Assembly (NCBI GenBank): GCA_036499025.1
Contig: DASYEM010000138.1
Coordinates: 1-49,712 of the forward strand
Source: Parvibaculum sp036499025
GTDB lineage: Bacteria > Pseudomonadota > Alphaproteobacteria > Parvibaculales > Parvibaculaceae
Length of the DNA: 49,712 nt
Reading direction: 5' to 3'
Part shown: one piece after another, positions 41,636 to 48,987 of the stretch
Layout: every line of letters begins with the position of its first letter
Numbering within the stretch: position 1 is the stretch's first letter
Notes under the pieces: model-generated
Databases searched by the model: none
What the model saw: only the letters and a program-made list of their open reading frames with translations
What the model was told of the DNA's origin: nothing
Translations under genes and position numbers: made by a program

Positions 41636-42305
41636 GCGAGCTCGCAAAAGGGCAGCGCCAGCTCTCGCCGACTTCGCGTCCGCTATACTGCCGGGCTTCG
41701 CTCTCCTGCCCGTGTTCCGCAATCATCGGATTAATGCTCCCGTTCGCCTTCTCATCGCGGTCGAGAATGACCTCTTTGATCCGATGATACTGGCCGCGCG
41801 CTCGCAAGTCTTGAAACTGTTCGTGGAGATTGAAAACAATCGTCGGACGAGGCGCCTGTCGCGCCGCCCGGCTCGCGCCCGGATGCAGACCGACCACGAA
41901 GAACGCATGACCGCCGAGGCTGAATCCGAAATCCGGCGATGCCGGATCGCGGCTGACCTCCTCGCTCCACGCAAACTTTTCCGCGTCGAGCTTGTGCAAC
42001 CCATTGAGCCGCGTCCAGAGATGCTCTTCGAACTCAGCCTCGCTCAAGTCCTCCGGCCCTTCGAAAATCACGGCAAAGCTCGTGAACATCTTCTTCTCGC
42101 TCTCATAGGAGCGAACAAATTCGTGGATGGAATCTACAATCCGTGCATCGTCAGCCGGGCAACGAATATCGTGGGCCGCGACGGAAACGATCTGCTCCCG
42201 TCCCAAGGCCGATTTGGCGCCGACGCAGGGAAACTGCGGCTGGCGAATAAAATGGAATAGCTCCGCCGACAGGCTCTCATTGCCCGGAATCATCAAGGTC
42301 TCCAT
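41628..42305 (-). CDS. YqcI/YcgG family haem-dependent N-oxygenase-like protein
   Basis: A 225-residue cytoplasmic protein matching the YqcI/YcgG family: QPQFPCVGAKSALG near the start, FEGPEDLSEAEFEEHLWTRL, FSLGGHAFFVVGLHPGASR, a central TIVFNLHEQFQDLR, then GSINPMIAEHGQESEARQYSG and a C-terminal WRCPF. Characterised members such as GntA are haem enzymes that hydroxylate guanidine nitrogens. The substrate here is unknown. An ATG at 42293 has GGAG six bases upstream and may be the true start. The coupled DUF1989 gene follows. No other guanitoxin-type biosynthetic genes are visible. Confidence 0.88.
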   Translation of the reverse strand: METLMIPGNESLSAELFHFIRQPQFPCVGAKSALGREQIVSVAAHDIRCPADDARIVDSIHEFVRSYESEKKMFTSFAVIFEGPEDLSEAEFEEHLWTRLNGLHKLDAEKFAWSEEVSRDPASPDFGFSLGGHAFFVVGLHPGASRAARQAPRPTIVFNLHEQFQDLRARGQYHRIKEVILDRDEKANGSINPMIAEHGQESEARQYSGREVGESWRCPFASSHD

Positions 42306-42429
42306 CTCGTAATTTCTGAAAACGAGGACTGCGCTCGTATTGATATAACGAGGCTTTTGCGGGTCGGTTCCCCGGTAGGCAGGGCCCTGCGCCTATGGCA
42401 CATTCACGCATCGAAATTGGGGGACTGCC

Positions 42430-43734
42430 ATGGCCGACAAGATCACCATTTCATCGTCGCTCACGCTGCCTTGCGGGTCGGTGTTGAAAAACCGCATTGC
42501 CAAGGCGGCCATGACCGAAGGTCTCGGCGACGCGCAGAACCGCGCGACCGAGCGTCACGTCCGCCTTTATCGCCGTTGGGCGGAGGGCGGGGCGGGCATG
42601 TTGCTCACGGGCAATGTGCAGGTCGACCGTCGCTACATGGAACGCCCCGGCAACGTCGCCATCGACGGTCCGCAATCCAATGAGGCCATCGCCGCGCTGC
42701 GTGCCTATGCGCAGGCGGGCACCGTCAACAACACGCATCTCTGGATGCAGATTTCACATGCCGGTCGCCAGACGCCCGCCTCCGTAAGCAAGGAGCCGCT
42801 GGCGCCATCCGACAAACCGCTCGACATGCCGGGGGCGCAATTCGGCAAGCCGCGCGCGATGACCGGCGCTGAAATCGAAGACGTCATCCGCCGCTTCGCT
42901 CATGTCGCCACGGTGGCTCGCGACACCGGTTTCACCGGCGTGCAAATTCATGGCGCACACGGCTATCTGATTTCGGAATTCCTTTCGCCCGACGTCAACA
43001 ACCGCACCGACGAATGGGGCGGCAGCCTCGAAAACCGGGCGCGCCTGCTTCTGGAAACCGTCCGCGCCGTGCGCAAGGCCGTCGGTCCCGATTTCCCCAT
43101 CTCGGTGAAGCTCAACTCCGCCGACTTCCAGCGCGGCGGCTTCAGCCACGAAGATTCGATCAGGGTCGCCGCATGGCTCAATGCCGAGAGCCTCGACCTG
43201 CTCGAAATTTCCGGCGGCACTTATGAGCAGCCGCGTCTCGTCGGTCTTGACGATCTGACGCTCCACCCCGAGAAATCCGAAACACGCAAGGAAAGCACCA
43301 TCGCGCGCGAAGCCTATTTTCTTGAATATGCAAAAGACATTCGCGCCGCCGTCACCATGCCGCTGATGGTGACGGGCGGATTTCGCACCGCCGCAGGCAT
43401 GAACGCGGCGCTGGCTTCAGGCACGATGGACGTTGTCGGCCTCGCGCGCCCGCTCTGCGTCGATCCTTCCGCCGCCGCGCGCCTTCTCTGCGGTCAGGTG
43501 CGCGACATCCCTGCTTACGAGAAAACGTTGCGCATCGGACCCGGCATCTTCGGTCCGCATAGCCGCTTCAACATCGTGAAGGCTTTGAACGGTTGGGGTC
43601 AGCAAGGCTGGTTCTGCCTGCAAATCCTCCGCATGGGCGACGGCCTCGATCCCGACAAGAAGCTCGGCGTCTTCAAAGCCTTCCGCGACTACGCGAAGAA
43701 TGAAGCAAAGACTGCTGCCGCCTTGTTGCGATAG
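42430..43734 (+). CDS. NADH:flavin oxidoreductase (Old Yellow Enzyme family)
   Basis: A 434-residue FMN enzyme of the OYE TIM-barrel family. Visible are KNRIAKAAMTEGLGD, LTGNVQVDRRY, HLWMQISHAGRQTP, GFTGVQIHGAHGYLISEFLSPDVNNRTDEWGGSLENRARLL broken as expected for the class, VKLNSADFQRGG and MVTGGFRTAAGMNAAL for phosphate binding. The HGAHGYL pair supplies the substrate His residues. Such enzymes reduce activated alkenes or demethylate/deoxygenate other compounds. Residues after 370 form a family-specific extension. It is divergent from the YqcI/YcgG gene (124 bases between). Confidence 0.88.
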   Translation: MADKITISSSLTLPCGSVLKNRIAKAAMTEGLGDAQNRATERHVRLYRRWAEGGAGMLLTGNVQVDRRYMERPGNVAIDGPQSNEAIAALRAYAQAGTVNNTHLWMQISHAGRQTPASVSKEPLAPSDKPLDMPGAQFGKPRAMTGAEIEDVIRRFAHVATVARDTGFTGVQIHGAHGYLISEFLSPDVNNRTDEWGGSLENRARLLLETVRAVRKAVGPDFPISVKLNSADFQRGGFSHEDSIRVAAWLNAESLDLLEISGGTYEQPRLVGLDDLTLHPEKSETRKESTIAREAYFLEYAKDIRAAVTMPLMVTGGFRTAAGMNAALASGTMDVVGLARPLCVDPSAAARLLCGQVRDIPAYEKTLRIGPGIFGPHSRFNIVKALNGWGQQGWFCLQILRMGDGLDPDKKLGVFKAFRDYAKNEAKTAAALLR

Positions 43735-43737
43735 CAA

Positions 43738-43854
43738 CCTCGTCCTTCGAGACGCGATGCTCTCGCATCGCTCTTCAGGGTGAGGAGAACAGTTAAAGCA
43801 AAAAATGAAATCCTCACCCTGAGGAGCGGCGAAGCCGCGTCTCGAAGGGCGAGG
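43738..43854. repeat. Inverted pair of palindromic extragenic repeats (BIME-like)
   Basis: The unit at 43738-43786 (CCTCGTCCTTCGAGACGC... to CAGGGTGAGGA) recurs in inverted order at 43811-43854, with 24 bases between. The two arms share their outer 18 bases with one mismatch and the inner CAGGGTGAGGA exactly. Such CCTTCGAGACGC/CAGGGTGAGGA repeats are scattered between alphaproteobacterial genes. The pair could fold into a large cruciform and end or stabilise the convergent OYE and TPM transcripts. Confidence 0.8.
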
Positions 43855-43863
43855 CCCCAGCGC

Positions 43864-44592
43864 TCACCACCGCCCGGAAGCGCCGCCCCCACCCGAACTT
43901 CCGCCACCTCCGCCGAAGCCGCCCCCGCCGCCTCCAAATCCACCGCCGCCGAAGCCGCCGCCACCTCCGCCCCACCAGATGCCGGGGCCTCGCCCGCCGC
44001 GCCGTCGTGCGTTCATGGCGATCAGCACCCAGATGCCGAAGAAAATCAGAACCGGAATTGCGCCCTGCCAGCCGTCATCCTGTTGCGCACGCGGCGGGGG
44101 CAGGGTGCCGCCGCCCAGCACTTTCAAGATCGCACCCGTCCCGGACTCGATACCGCCCGCGACATCGCCTGCCTTGAAGAGAGGGATCACCATGTCGCGG
44201 ATAATCTGCGACGTCAGCGCGTCGGTGAGCTGGCCCTCAAGCCCATACCCAACCTCGATCCGCATCTCGCGCTCATTGGGCGCAATCACGAACAAGACGC
44301 CGTTGTTCTTGTCCTTCTGCCCGAGCGCCCATGCCCTGAAAAGCCGGTTTGCATAGGTCTCGATGTCGAGTCCCTGAAGGGAACTCACCGTCGCGACCAC
44401 AACCTGATTGCTTGTCGCGGCTTCATGTCCGGCAAGCTCATCGCTCAATCTCTGCACAACCTCGGCAGGCAGCACATGCGCCTCATCGACGACGCGACCC
44501 GTGAGCTTCGGCGGCGTGAAATCGGCGGCGCTCGCACTGGCCGCAAAGCCGAATGCGAGGAGCGCCGAAAGAAACGCCGCGCGAATGAACAT
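43864..44592 (-). CDS. TPM-domain (YgcG-like) protein with a glycine-rich tail
   Basis: A 242-residue envelope protein: a signal peptide (MFIRAAFLSALLAFGFAASASAA), a TPM phosphatase-like domain (about 28-165: LTGRVVDEAHVLPAEVVQRL, VVVATVSSLQGLDIETYANRLF, NNGVLFVIAPNEREMRIEVGYG), a membrane helix (about 185-203) and a Gly-rich tail of Gly-Gly-Phe repeats ending near a Ser. TPM/YgcG proteins are constantly found beside LemA and may assist membrane or photosystem assembly; no clear biochemical function is known. Its ATG overlaps the LemA stop by one base. Confidence 0.88.
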   Translation of the reverse strand: MFIRAAFLSALLAFGFAASASAADFTPPKLTGRVVDEAHVLPAEVVQRLSDELAGHEAATSNQVVVATVSSLQGLDIETYANRLFRAWALGQKDKNNGVLFVIAPNEREMRIEVGYGLEGQLTDALTSQIIRDMVIPLFKAGDVAGGIESGTGAILKVLGGGTLPPPRAQQDDGWQGAIPVLIFFGIWVLIAMNARRRGGRGPGIWWGGGGGGFGGGGFGGGGGGFGGGGGSSGGGGASGRW

Positions 44593-45185
44593 CAGAACTG
44601 AACCTGCGGCGCTTTTTCGCTTCCGGCATCCGCCGTGAAATTCGCGCGCGGCTTTGCGTCGCCGTAAAAGAGCGAAGCGATCAAGCGGCCGGGAAAGGTC
44701 CGAAGCGTCGTGTTGTAAGTCTGCACGGCGGCGATGTAGTCGCGCCGCGCCACGGAGATGCGGTTTTCCGTCCCTTCGAGTTGCGATTGCAGCGTCAGGA
44801 AATTCTCGTTCGCCTTCAGCTGCGGATAATTTTCCGTCACCACCAGCAACCTCGACAAGGCTCCGCCAAGTTCGCGCTGCGCGGCCTGATATTGCTCGAC
44901 GGCTTTCGGGTCGTTGGGATCGGGTGCCGTGATCTGCCCGACTTTTGCCCGCGCATTTGTCACTTCCGTCAGCACCTTCTCTTCATGTGTCGCATAGCCT
45001 TTGACGGTGGCGACAAGATTGGGCACGAGATCGGCGCGCCGTTGATACTGGTTCAACACCTGGGACCAGGCTGCGTTCGCCGCCTCGTCCTGACGTGGAA
45101 TGCTGTTGATGTTGGAAAAGACCCAGGCGCCCACCAACAAAACGATGGCAAGAATCCCCCAGATGGCAATGCGTCCGCTCGACAT
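44592..45185 (-). CDS. LemA family protein
   Basis: A 197-residue membrane-anchored protein: one N-terminal helix (about 5-25, IAIWGILAIVLLVGAWVFS) and a three- or four-helix bundle. The LemA pattern is AWSQVLNQYQRRADLVPNLVATVKGYATHEEKVL, with GGALSRLLVVTENYPQLKANENFLTLQSQLEGTENRI in the middle and a C-terminal FPGRLIASLFYGDAKPRANF. LemA and TPM proteins form a conserved pair with unknown function. The stop overlaps the TPM gene's ATG in TGATG, so they are translationally coupled. Confidence 0.93.
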   Translation of the reverse strand: MSSGRIAIWGILAIVLLVGAWVFSNINSIPRQDEAANAAWSQVLNQYQRRADLVPNLVATVKGYATHEEKVLTEVTNARAKVGQITAPDPNDPKAVEQYQAAQRELGGALSRLLVVTENYPQLKANENFLTLQSQLEGTENRISVARRDYIAAVQTYNTTLRTFPGRLIASLFYGDAKPRANFTADAGSEKAPQVQF

Positions 45186-45391
45186 ATAGTCCCTCCCTGT
45201 CGGGCGCGCTCAAGCCGCCACGCGCGGCTCCGTCTCGTCACCCTTGATCCATCCATTAGTTAGTATGATTCCGGCGTCCCGCAAGCACATGCGCAGGCTA
45301 GGTTGCACGCCATTCTGGACGAATGTGCATAATTCTTTCCCGGTCTTTCTCTGTACCGTCACCCCCGGGCGATACGGCACTGAGGACCGGA

Positions 45392-46357
45392 ATGTCGATC
45401 AAGCGCAGAATAAAAGACGTCTCGAACTATTTTGACTGGGTGCTGGCTTTCTTCGCGTTGTTCACGCTGCCTCTCGTCTATGTCGTCTCGCGGGCTCGCT
45501 CGCGCACACCGGCCAGTCGCGGCCTCTATGACCGGATCGGCGTCTCGTTGATCCCGCACCACTATTACGGACCGATCGTCCTCGATAAAGACCTGCTTGC
45601 GCCCTTGAGCGAACCGCGCGCCTTGCCCGGCATAGATATGCGGATCGGCCGTCAGCTCGAATTGCTGTCGGGGCTTCGTTATGGAAGCGAATTGAACGCT
45701 TTTCCGATGGCCAAAAAGGGGAACGCCTATGCGTTTCAAAATCCGAATTACGGCATCGGCGATTCCGAAATCCTCTACAGCCTGATCCGCAAACTCGCAC
45801 CGCGGCGCATCATCGAAATCGGCAGCGGCGAAAGCACGCTCATGGCGCGCGCCGCCATCGCCAAAAACAAATGCGAAAATCCCGCCTATGACTGCGATCA
45901 CATTTGCATCGAGCCTTACGAGCAGCCCTGGCTGGAAGGTGCGGGCGTAAAAGTCATCCGTAAACGCGTTGAACAATGCGGCCTGGAAATGTTCCGGGCG
46001 CTCGAAACGGGCGACATGTTGTTCATCGATTCATCCCATGTCTTGCGTCCGCAAGGCGATGTGGTGCGTGAATATCTGCAAATCCTTCCGAACCTCAATC
46101 CCGGCGTCTATGTCCATGTGCATGACATCTTCACGCCGCGCGACTATCCCGAACAATGGGTGCTCAAGGAGCGCAGATTGTGGAACGAGCAGTATGTGCT
46201 GGAAGCGCTTCTGACCGGCAGCGCCCGCTTTGACATCGTGCTGGCCCTCAACCATCTCGCTTGCGACTACCCCTCGGCATTCGCCCAAGCCTGCCCGGTA
46301 TGGGGCGCATTGCGCGACCGCTACCCGAGCGCCTTCTGGCTGCAAAGCGTAAACTGA
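45392..46357 (+). CDS. SAM-dependent methyltransferase-like protein with N-terminal membrane helix
   Basis: From ATG 45392 (MSIKRRIKDVSNYFDW), with GAGGACCGG upstream, the protein has 321 residues. One transmembrane helix at about 15-35 (VLAFFALFTLPLVYVV) anchors it. The rest is a class I methyltransferase fold: motif I RRIIEIGSGESTLMA, a motif with CIEPYEQPWL, and LFIDSSHVLRPQGDV, VYVHVHDIFTPRDYP. It resembles Mtf24-type methyltransferases near glycan genes. The substrate is not known. A TTG- or GTG-type start further up would add an unlikely low-complexity stretch, so I reject it. Confidence 0.78.
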   Translation: MSIKRRIKDVSNYFDWVLAFFALFTLPLVYVVSRARSRTPASRGLYDRIGVSLIPHHYYGPIVLDKDLLAPLSEPRALPGIDMRIGRQLELLSGLRYGSELNAFPMAKKGNAYAFQNPNYGIGDSEILYSLIRKLAPRRIIEIGSGESTLMARAAIAKNKCENPAYDCDHICIEPYEQPWLEGAGVKVIRKRVEQCGLEMFRALETGDMLFIDSSHVLRPQGDVVREYLQILPNLNPGVYVHVHDIFTPRDYPEQWVLKERRLWNEQYVLEALLTGSARFDIVLALNHLACDYPSAFAQACPVWGALRDRYPSAFWLQSVN

Positions 46358-46378
46358 CGTGACGAGAGAGAAGGCCGA

Positions 46379-46609
46379 TTAGCGAGCGGACGCTGAACGC
46401 CACGCAACCCCACTCAAGCGGAAGCCCCGGATAATCCTGTCGGGCGTTCCCTCGTGGGGTTGCTTATGGATGTGCGTCTCGCACTCGCCCTGGCTGATGA
46501 GCCGGGCCATTTCCATTGCCTTGTCGCCTGCGCACTCAATGTGAGGAACCCGGGCGTCAGGATATTGTTGCGCTCTCTGGCCTAAACGGTTCACTGACCG
46601 GTCGCCCAT
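46379..46609 (-). CDS. Small hypothetical protein (uncertain)
   Basis: A 76-residue frame with plausible codon use and a well-formed C-terminal part (IECAGDKAMEMARLISQG, THIHKQPHEGTPDRIIRGF). I do not recognise the family. There is no ribosome site before ATG 46609. A strong purine-rich GGAGGAGG lies upstream on the same strand (complement of 46693-46701), followed by a very short frame of nine codons, so the true start may be elsewhere or the gene may be frame-damaged. It is the only candidate gene between the methyltransferase and glnA. Confidence 0.4.
   Translation of the reverse strand: MGDRSVNRLGQRAQQYPDARVPHIECAGDKAMEMARLISQGECETHIHKQPHEGTPDRIIRGFRLSGVAWRSASAR
46404..46463. repeat. 10-bp perfect inverted repeat with a 40-base centre
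   Basis: GCAACCCCAC (46404-46413) is the exact reverse complement of 46454-46463. The centre contains a further GCCC/GGGC pairing, so the whole can fold into a branched hairpin of about 60 bases. It lies inside the uncertain small frame. No T run follows. It lacks a tRNA T-loop and is not a tRNA. Confidence 0.5.
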
Positions 46610-46843
46610 GAAGAACGCGTCAGGTGGGCTATGAAATGCAAGTGTCCAGATATAATCAGGACCTTGCCTGCGTCGGTGGAGTCATCTTCAAAACCTCCTC
46701 CGTTGGTTGAGACAAAAAAATGCTAGGCCCATCGCAGGGGGAGCGCAACATAAAATCTCGCGCGAAGAATTTCGTGTTTCGTTTGAGTCAACTCAGTCAA
46801 CACGCCTGACGTATAAAAGACGTATACAGACGATATTGGAAAC
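46610..46843. other. Intergenic stretch upstream of the glnA terminator, no gene seen
   Basis: About 235 bases that are AT-richer than the rest of the window, with short runs of A and repeated GTATA/GTATAC motifs near 46811-46826. It contains the purine-rich GGAGGAGG (minus strand) noted above. I see no coding frame longer than 35 codons, no tRNA and no clear promoter. Confidence 0.4.
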
Positions 46844-46875
46844 AAAAAAGGCCGGAACTCGCGTTCCGGCCTTTT
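46844..46875 (-). terminator. Intrinsic terminator of glnA
   Basis: AAAAGGCCGGAAC (46846-46858) and GTTCCGGCCTTTT (46863-46875) form a perfect 13-bp stem around TCGC. Read on the minus strand it ends in six T. It begins 17 bases past the glnA stop. Confidence 0.92.
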
Positions 46876-46891
46876 CCGTCGAGCGTGAAAA

Positions 46892-48301
46892 TTACACGCT
46901 GTAATACATATCGAATTCGACCGGGTGCGGCGTCATTTCGTAACGCAGGCACTCTTCCCACTTCAGATCGACATAGGCTTCGATCTGCTCGGCCGTGAAC
47001 ACGCCGCCCTTCAGCAGGAAGGCGTTGTCGGCTTCGACGGCCTTCAAGGCTTCGCGCAAGCTGCCGCAAACCGTCGGGATCTGCTTCAGCTCTTCCGGCG
47101 GCAAGTGATAGAGATCCTTGTCCATCGGCTGACCCGGATCGATCTTGTTTTCGATGCCGTCAAGACCCGCCATCAGCATTGCCGAGAAAGCGAGATAGGG
47201 GTTCGCCGTCGGATCGGGAAAGCGGATTTCAATGCGCTTCGACTTCGGCGACGTGCCGTGCGGAATGCGGCAGGAGGCCGAACGGTTGCGCGCCGAATAG
47301 GCGAGCAGCACCGGAGCTTCATAGCCGGGCACGAGACGCTTGTACGAGTTCGTCGAAGGGTTGGTGAAGGCGTTGAGCGCCTTGGCGTGCTTCAGAATGC
47401 CGCCGATGTACCAGAGGCATTCCTGGCTGAGGTCGGCATATTTGTTGCCGGCGAAAAGCGGCTTGCCCGCCTTCCAGATCGACTGGTGGACATGCATGCC
47501 CGAGCCGTTGTCGCCGAAGACCGGCTTCGGCATGAACGTGGCGGACTTGCCATAGGCCTGAGCGACGTTGTGGATCACATACTTGTAGATCTGCATGTGG
47601 TCGGCGGCGGTCGTCAGCGGCTGGAACTTCGTGCCGAGTTCATGCTGGGCGGACGCCACTTCATGATGGTGCTTCTCGATGACGACGCCCATCTCTTCCA
47701 TGACGGTCAGCATCTCGCCGCGCAAATCCTGCGCGCTGTCGATCGGGTTCACCGGGAAATAGCCGCCCTTGGTGCGAACGCGATGGCCGAGATTGCCGAC
47801 TTCATAATGCGTGTCGGAGTTGGTCGGCAGTTCGATCGAGTCGAGCTCGAAGCCGGTCTTGTAAGGCGAGGTCGAGAATTTGACGTCGTCGAAGATGAAG
47901 AATTCGGCTTCCGGTCCAATGACGATCGAGTCGCCGAAGCCGCCGGACTTCACATAAGCCTCGGCGCGCTTCGCCGTCGAGCGCGGGTCGCGGCCGTAAA
48001 GCTCGCCCGTCGAAGGTTCGACGATGTCGCAGATGATGGCGAGCGTGTTCTGTGCGTAGAAGGGGTCCATGACCGCCGTCGACAGGTCCGGCAACAGCAC
48101 CATGTCGGACTCGTTGATGGCCTTCCAGCCCGCGATCGACGAGCCGTCGAACATCGTGCCTTCGGCAAAGAAATCTTCGTCGCAGAAACCGATGTCGAAC
48201 GTCACATGCTGCATCTTGCCGCGCGGATCGGTAAAGCGCAGGTCGATGTACTTGACGTCCTTTTCCTTGATGGTCTGCTGAATGGAGGCGTAATCAGCCA
48301 T
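46892..48301 (-). CDS. glnA: Type I glutamine synthetase
   Basis: Makes glutamine from glutamate, ammonia and ATP. The 469 residues match the GlnA type I dodecamer: MFDGSSIAGWKAINESDM, GPEAEFFIFDDV, HHHEVASAQHELG, KPVFGDNGSGMHVHQSIWK, NRSASCRIP and RFPDPTANPYLAF. Tyr398 in DKDLYHLPPEEL is the residue adenylylated by GlnE, so activity is controlled by nitrogen status. It lies 83 bases downstream of glnB on the same strand, a pairing typical of Alphaproteobacteria. A strong terminator follows, so the glnB-glnA operon ends here. The start is ATG at 48301 (MADYASIQQTI). Confidence 0.97.
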   Translation of the reverse strand: MADYASIQQTIKEKDVKYIDLRFTDPRGKMQHVTFDIGFCDEDFFAEGTMFDGSSIAGWKAINESDMVLLPDLSTAVMDPFYAQNTLAIICDIVEPSTGELYGRDPRSTAKRAEAYVKSGGFGDSIVIGPEAEFFIFDDVKFSTSPYKTGFELDSIELPTNSDTHYEVGNLGHRVRTKGGYFPVNPIDSAQDLRGEMLTVMEEMGVVIEKHHHEVASAQHELGTKFQPLTTAADHMQIYKYVIHNVAQAYGKSATFMPKPVFGDNGSGMHVHQSIWKAGKPLFAGNKYADLSQECLWYIGGILKHAKALNAFTNPSTNSYKRLVPGYEAPVLLAYSARNRSASCRIPHGTSPKSKRIEIRFPDPTANPYLAFSAMLMAGLDGIENKIDPGQPMDKDLYHLPPEELKQIPTVCGSLREALKAVEADNAFLLKGGVFTAEQIEAYVDLKWEECLRYEMTPHPVEFDMYYSV

Positions 48302-48354
48302 ATCGTAATTCCCCGTGCTGGATGAACTTTGTGGGAGAGGGAGAGTGTTTTTGC

Positions 48355-48377
48355 GGCGCCGTCTTTTAACCGGCGCC
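48355..48377. promoter_or_regulatory. Hairpin between glnB and glnA
   Basis: GGCGCCG (48355-48361) pairs with CGGCGCC (48371-48377) over a nine-base loop. It lies in the 83-base gap after the glnB stop. There is no T run on the minus strand, so it is more likely an RNA processing or partial attenuation site than a full terminator. Confidence 0.45.
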
Positions 48378-48384
48378 CGTATTT

Positions 48385-48723
48385 TTAGATAGCCTCGACG
48401 CCGGTTTCGCCGGTGCGGATGCGAATTGCTTCTTCGACGGTGGAAATGAAAATCTTGCCGTCGCCGATGCGGCCCGTGCGCGCGGCGGCCTGGATGGCCT
48501 CGACGGCTTTCGCCACCATGCCGTCGTCCAGCACGATCTCGATTTTCACCTTGGGCAGAAAGTCGACGACATATTCCGCGCCGCGATAAAGCTCGGTATG
48601 TCCCTTCTGACGGCCGAAGCCCTTGGCCTCGGTGACCGTAATGCCCTGCAGCCCGACTTCCTGAAGCGCTTCCTTCACCTCGTCGAGCTTGAACGGCTTG
48701 ATGATCGCTTCGATCTTCTTCAT
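48385..48723 (-). CDS. glnB: Nitrogen regulatory protein P-II
   Basis: A 112-residue trimeric signal protein that senses 2-oxoglutarate, ATP/ADP and glutamine and controls GlnE, NtrB and other targets. The full family pattern is present: MKKIEAIIKPFKLDEVKEAL, the T-loop KGHTELYRGAEYVVDF with uridylylation site Tyr51, and RTGRIGDGKIFI for nucleotide binding. Length is exact for GlnB. Its position directly before glnA favours GlnB over GlnK, which normally sits next to amtB. A sigma-54 promoter and an NtrC site lie upstream. Confidence 0.97.
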   Translation of the reverse strand: MKKIEAIIKPFKLDEVKEALQEVGLQGITVTEAKGFGRQKGHTELYRGAEYVVDFLPKVKIEIVLDDGMVAKAVEAIQAAARTGRIGDGKIFISTVEEAIRIRTGETGVEAI

Positions 48724-48776
48724 TCCCTGACGTCCTTCAAACTTTGGCCGCGCGCGACCGTTTGGGAAGAATGGTT

Positions 48777-48792
48777 AGCATGGGCCGTGCCA
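48777..48792 (-). promoter_or_regulatory. Sigma-54 promoter of glnB-glnA
   Basis: On the minus strand the sequence TGGCACGGCCCATGCT keeps the obligatory GG-N10-GC spacing and matches the RpoN consensus (TGGCAC-N5-TTGCT) except for one base. It lies 54-69 bases before the glnB start, allowing a leader of about 40 bases. Confidence 0.8.
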
Positions 48793-48850
48793 CTTCGCTC
48801 TGGCCGAAATCTCCAAGCATTCCAATATGTTGTGGCCTGTGGATAAATAA

Positions 48851-48867
48851 TGCACGGATCATGTGCA
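48851..48867. promoter_or_regulatory. NtrC-like enhancer site upstream of the glnB promoter
   Basis: TGCAC-N7-GTGCA (48851-48867) is a perfect match to the NtrC dyad. It lies about 60 bases upstream of the -24 element, the usual distance. A second palindrome (TGCATATGCA, 48869-48878) adjoins it and may be a second, weaker site. Together they imply activation under nitrogen shortage. Confidence 0.7.
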
Positions 48868-48987
48868 ATGCATATGCACACAAAACAGGCAAATTGCCTT
48901 CAAAATGGGCAGAAGGCCCCGTGAATGGTTGCGAGGAGGTTGCGCCACCTAGGTATGACGGGTCAAAGAGCTCCGATGTTGAGCGAT

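Noticed and set aside
46404..46463. tRNA-like fold
   Set aside because: The stem is 10 bp rather than 7, and there is no T-loop GTTCGA or anticodon arm of proper size.
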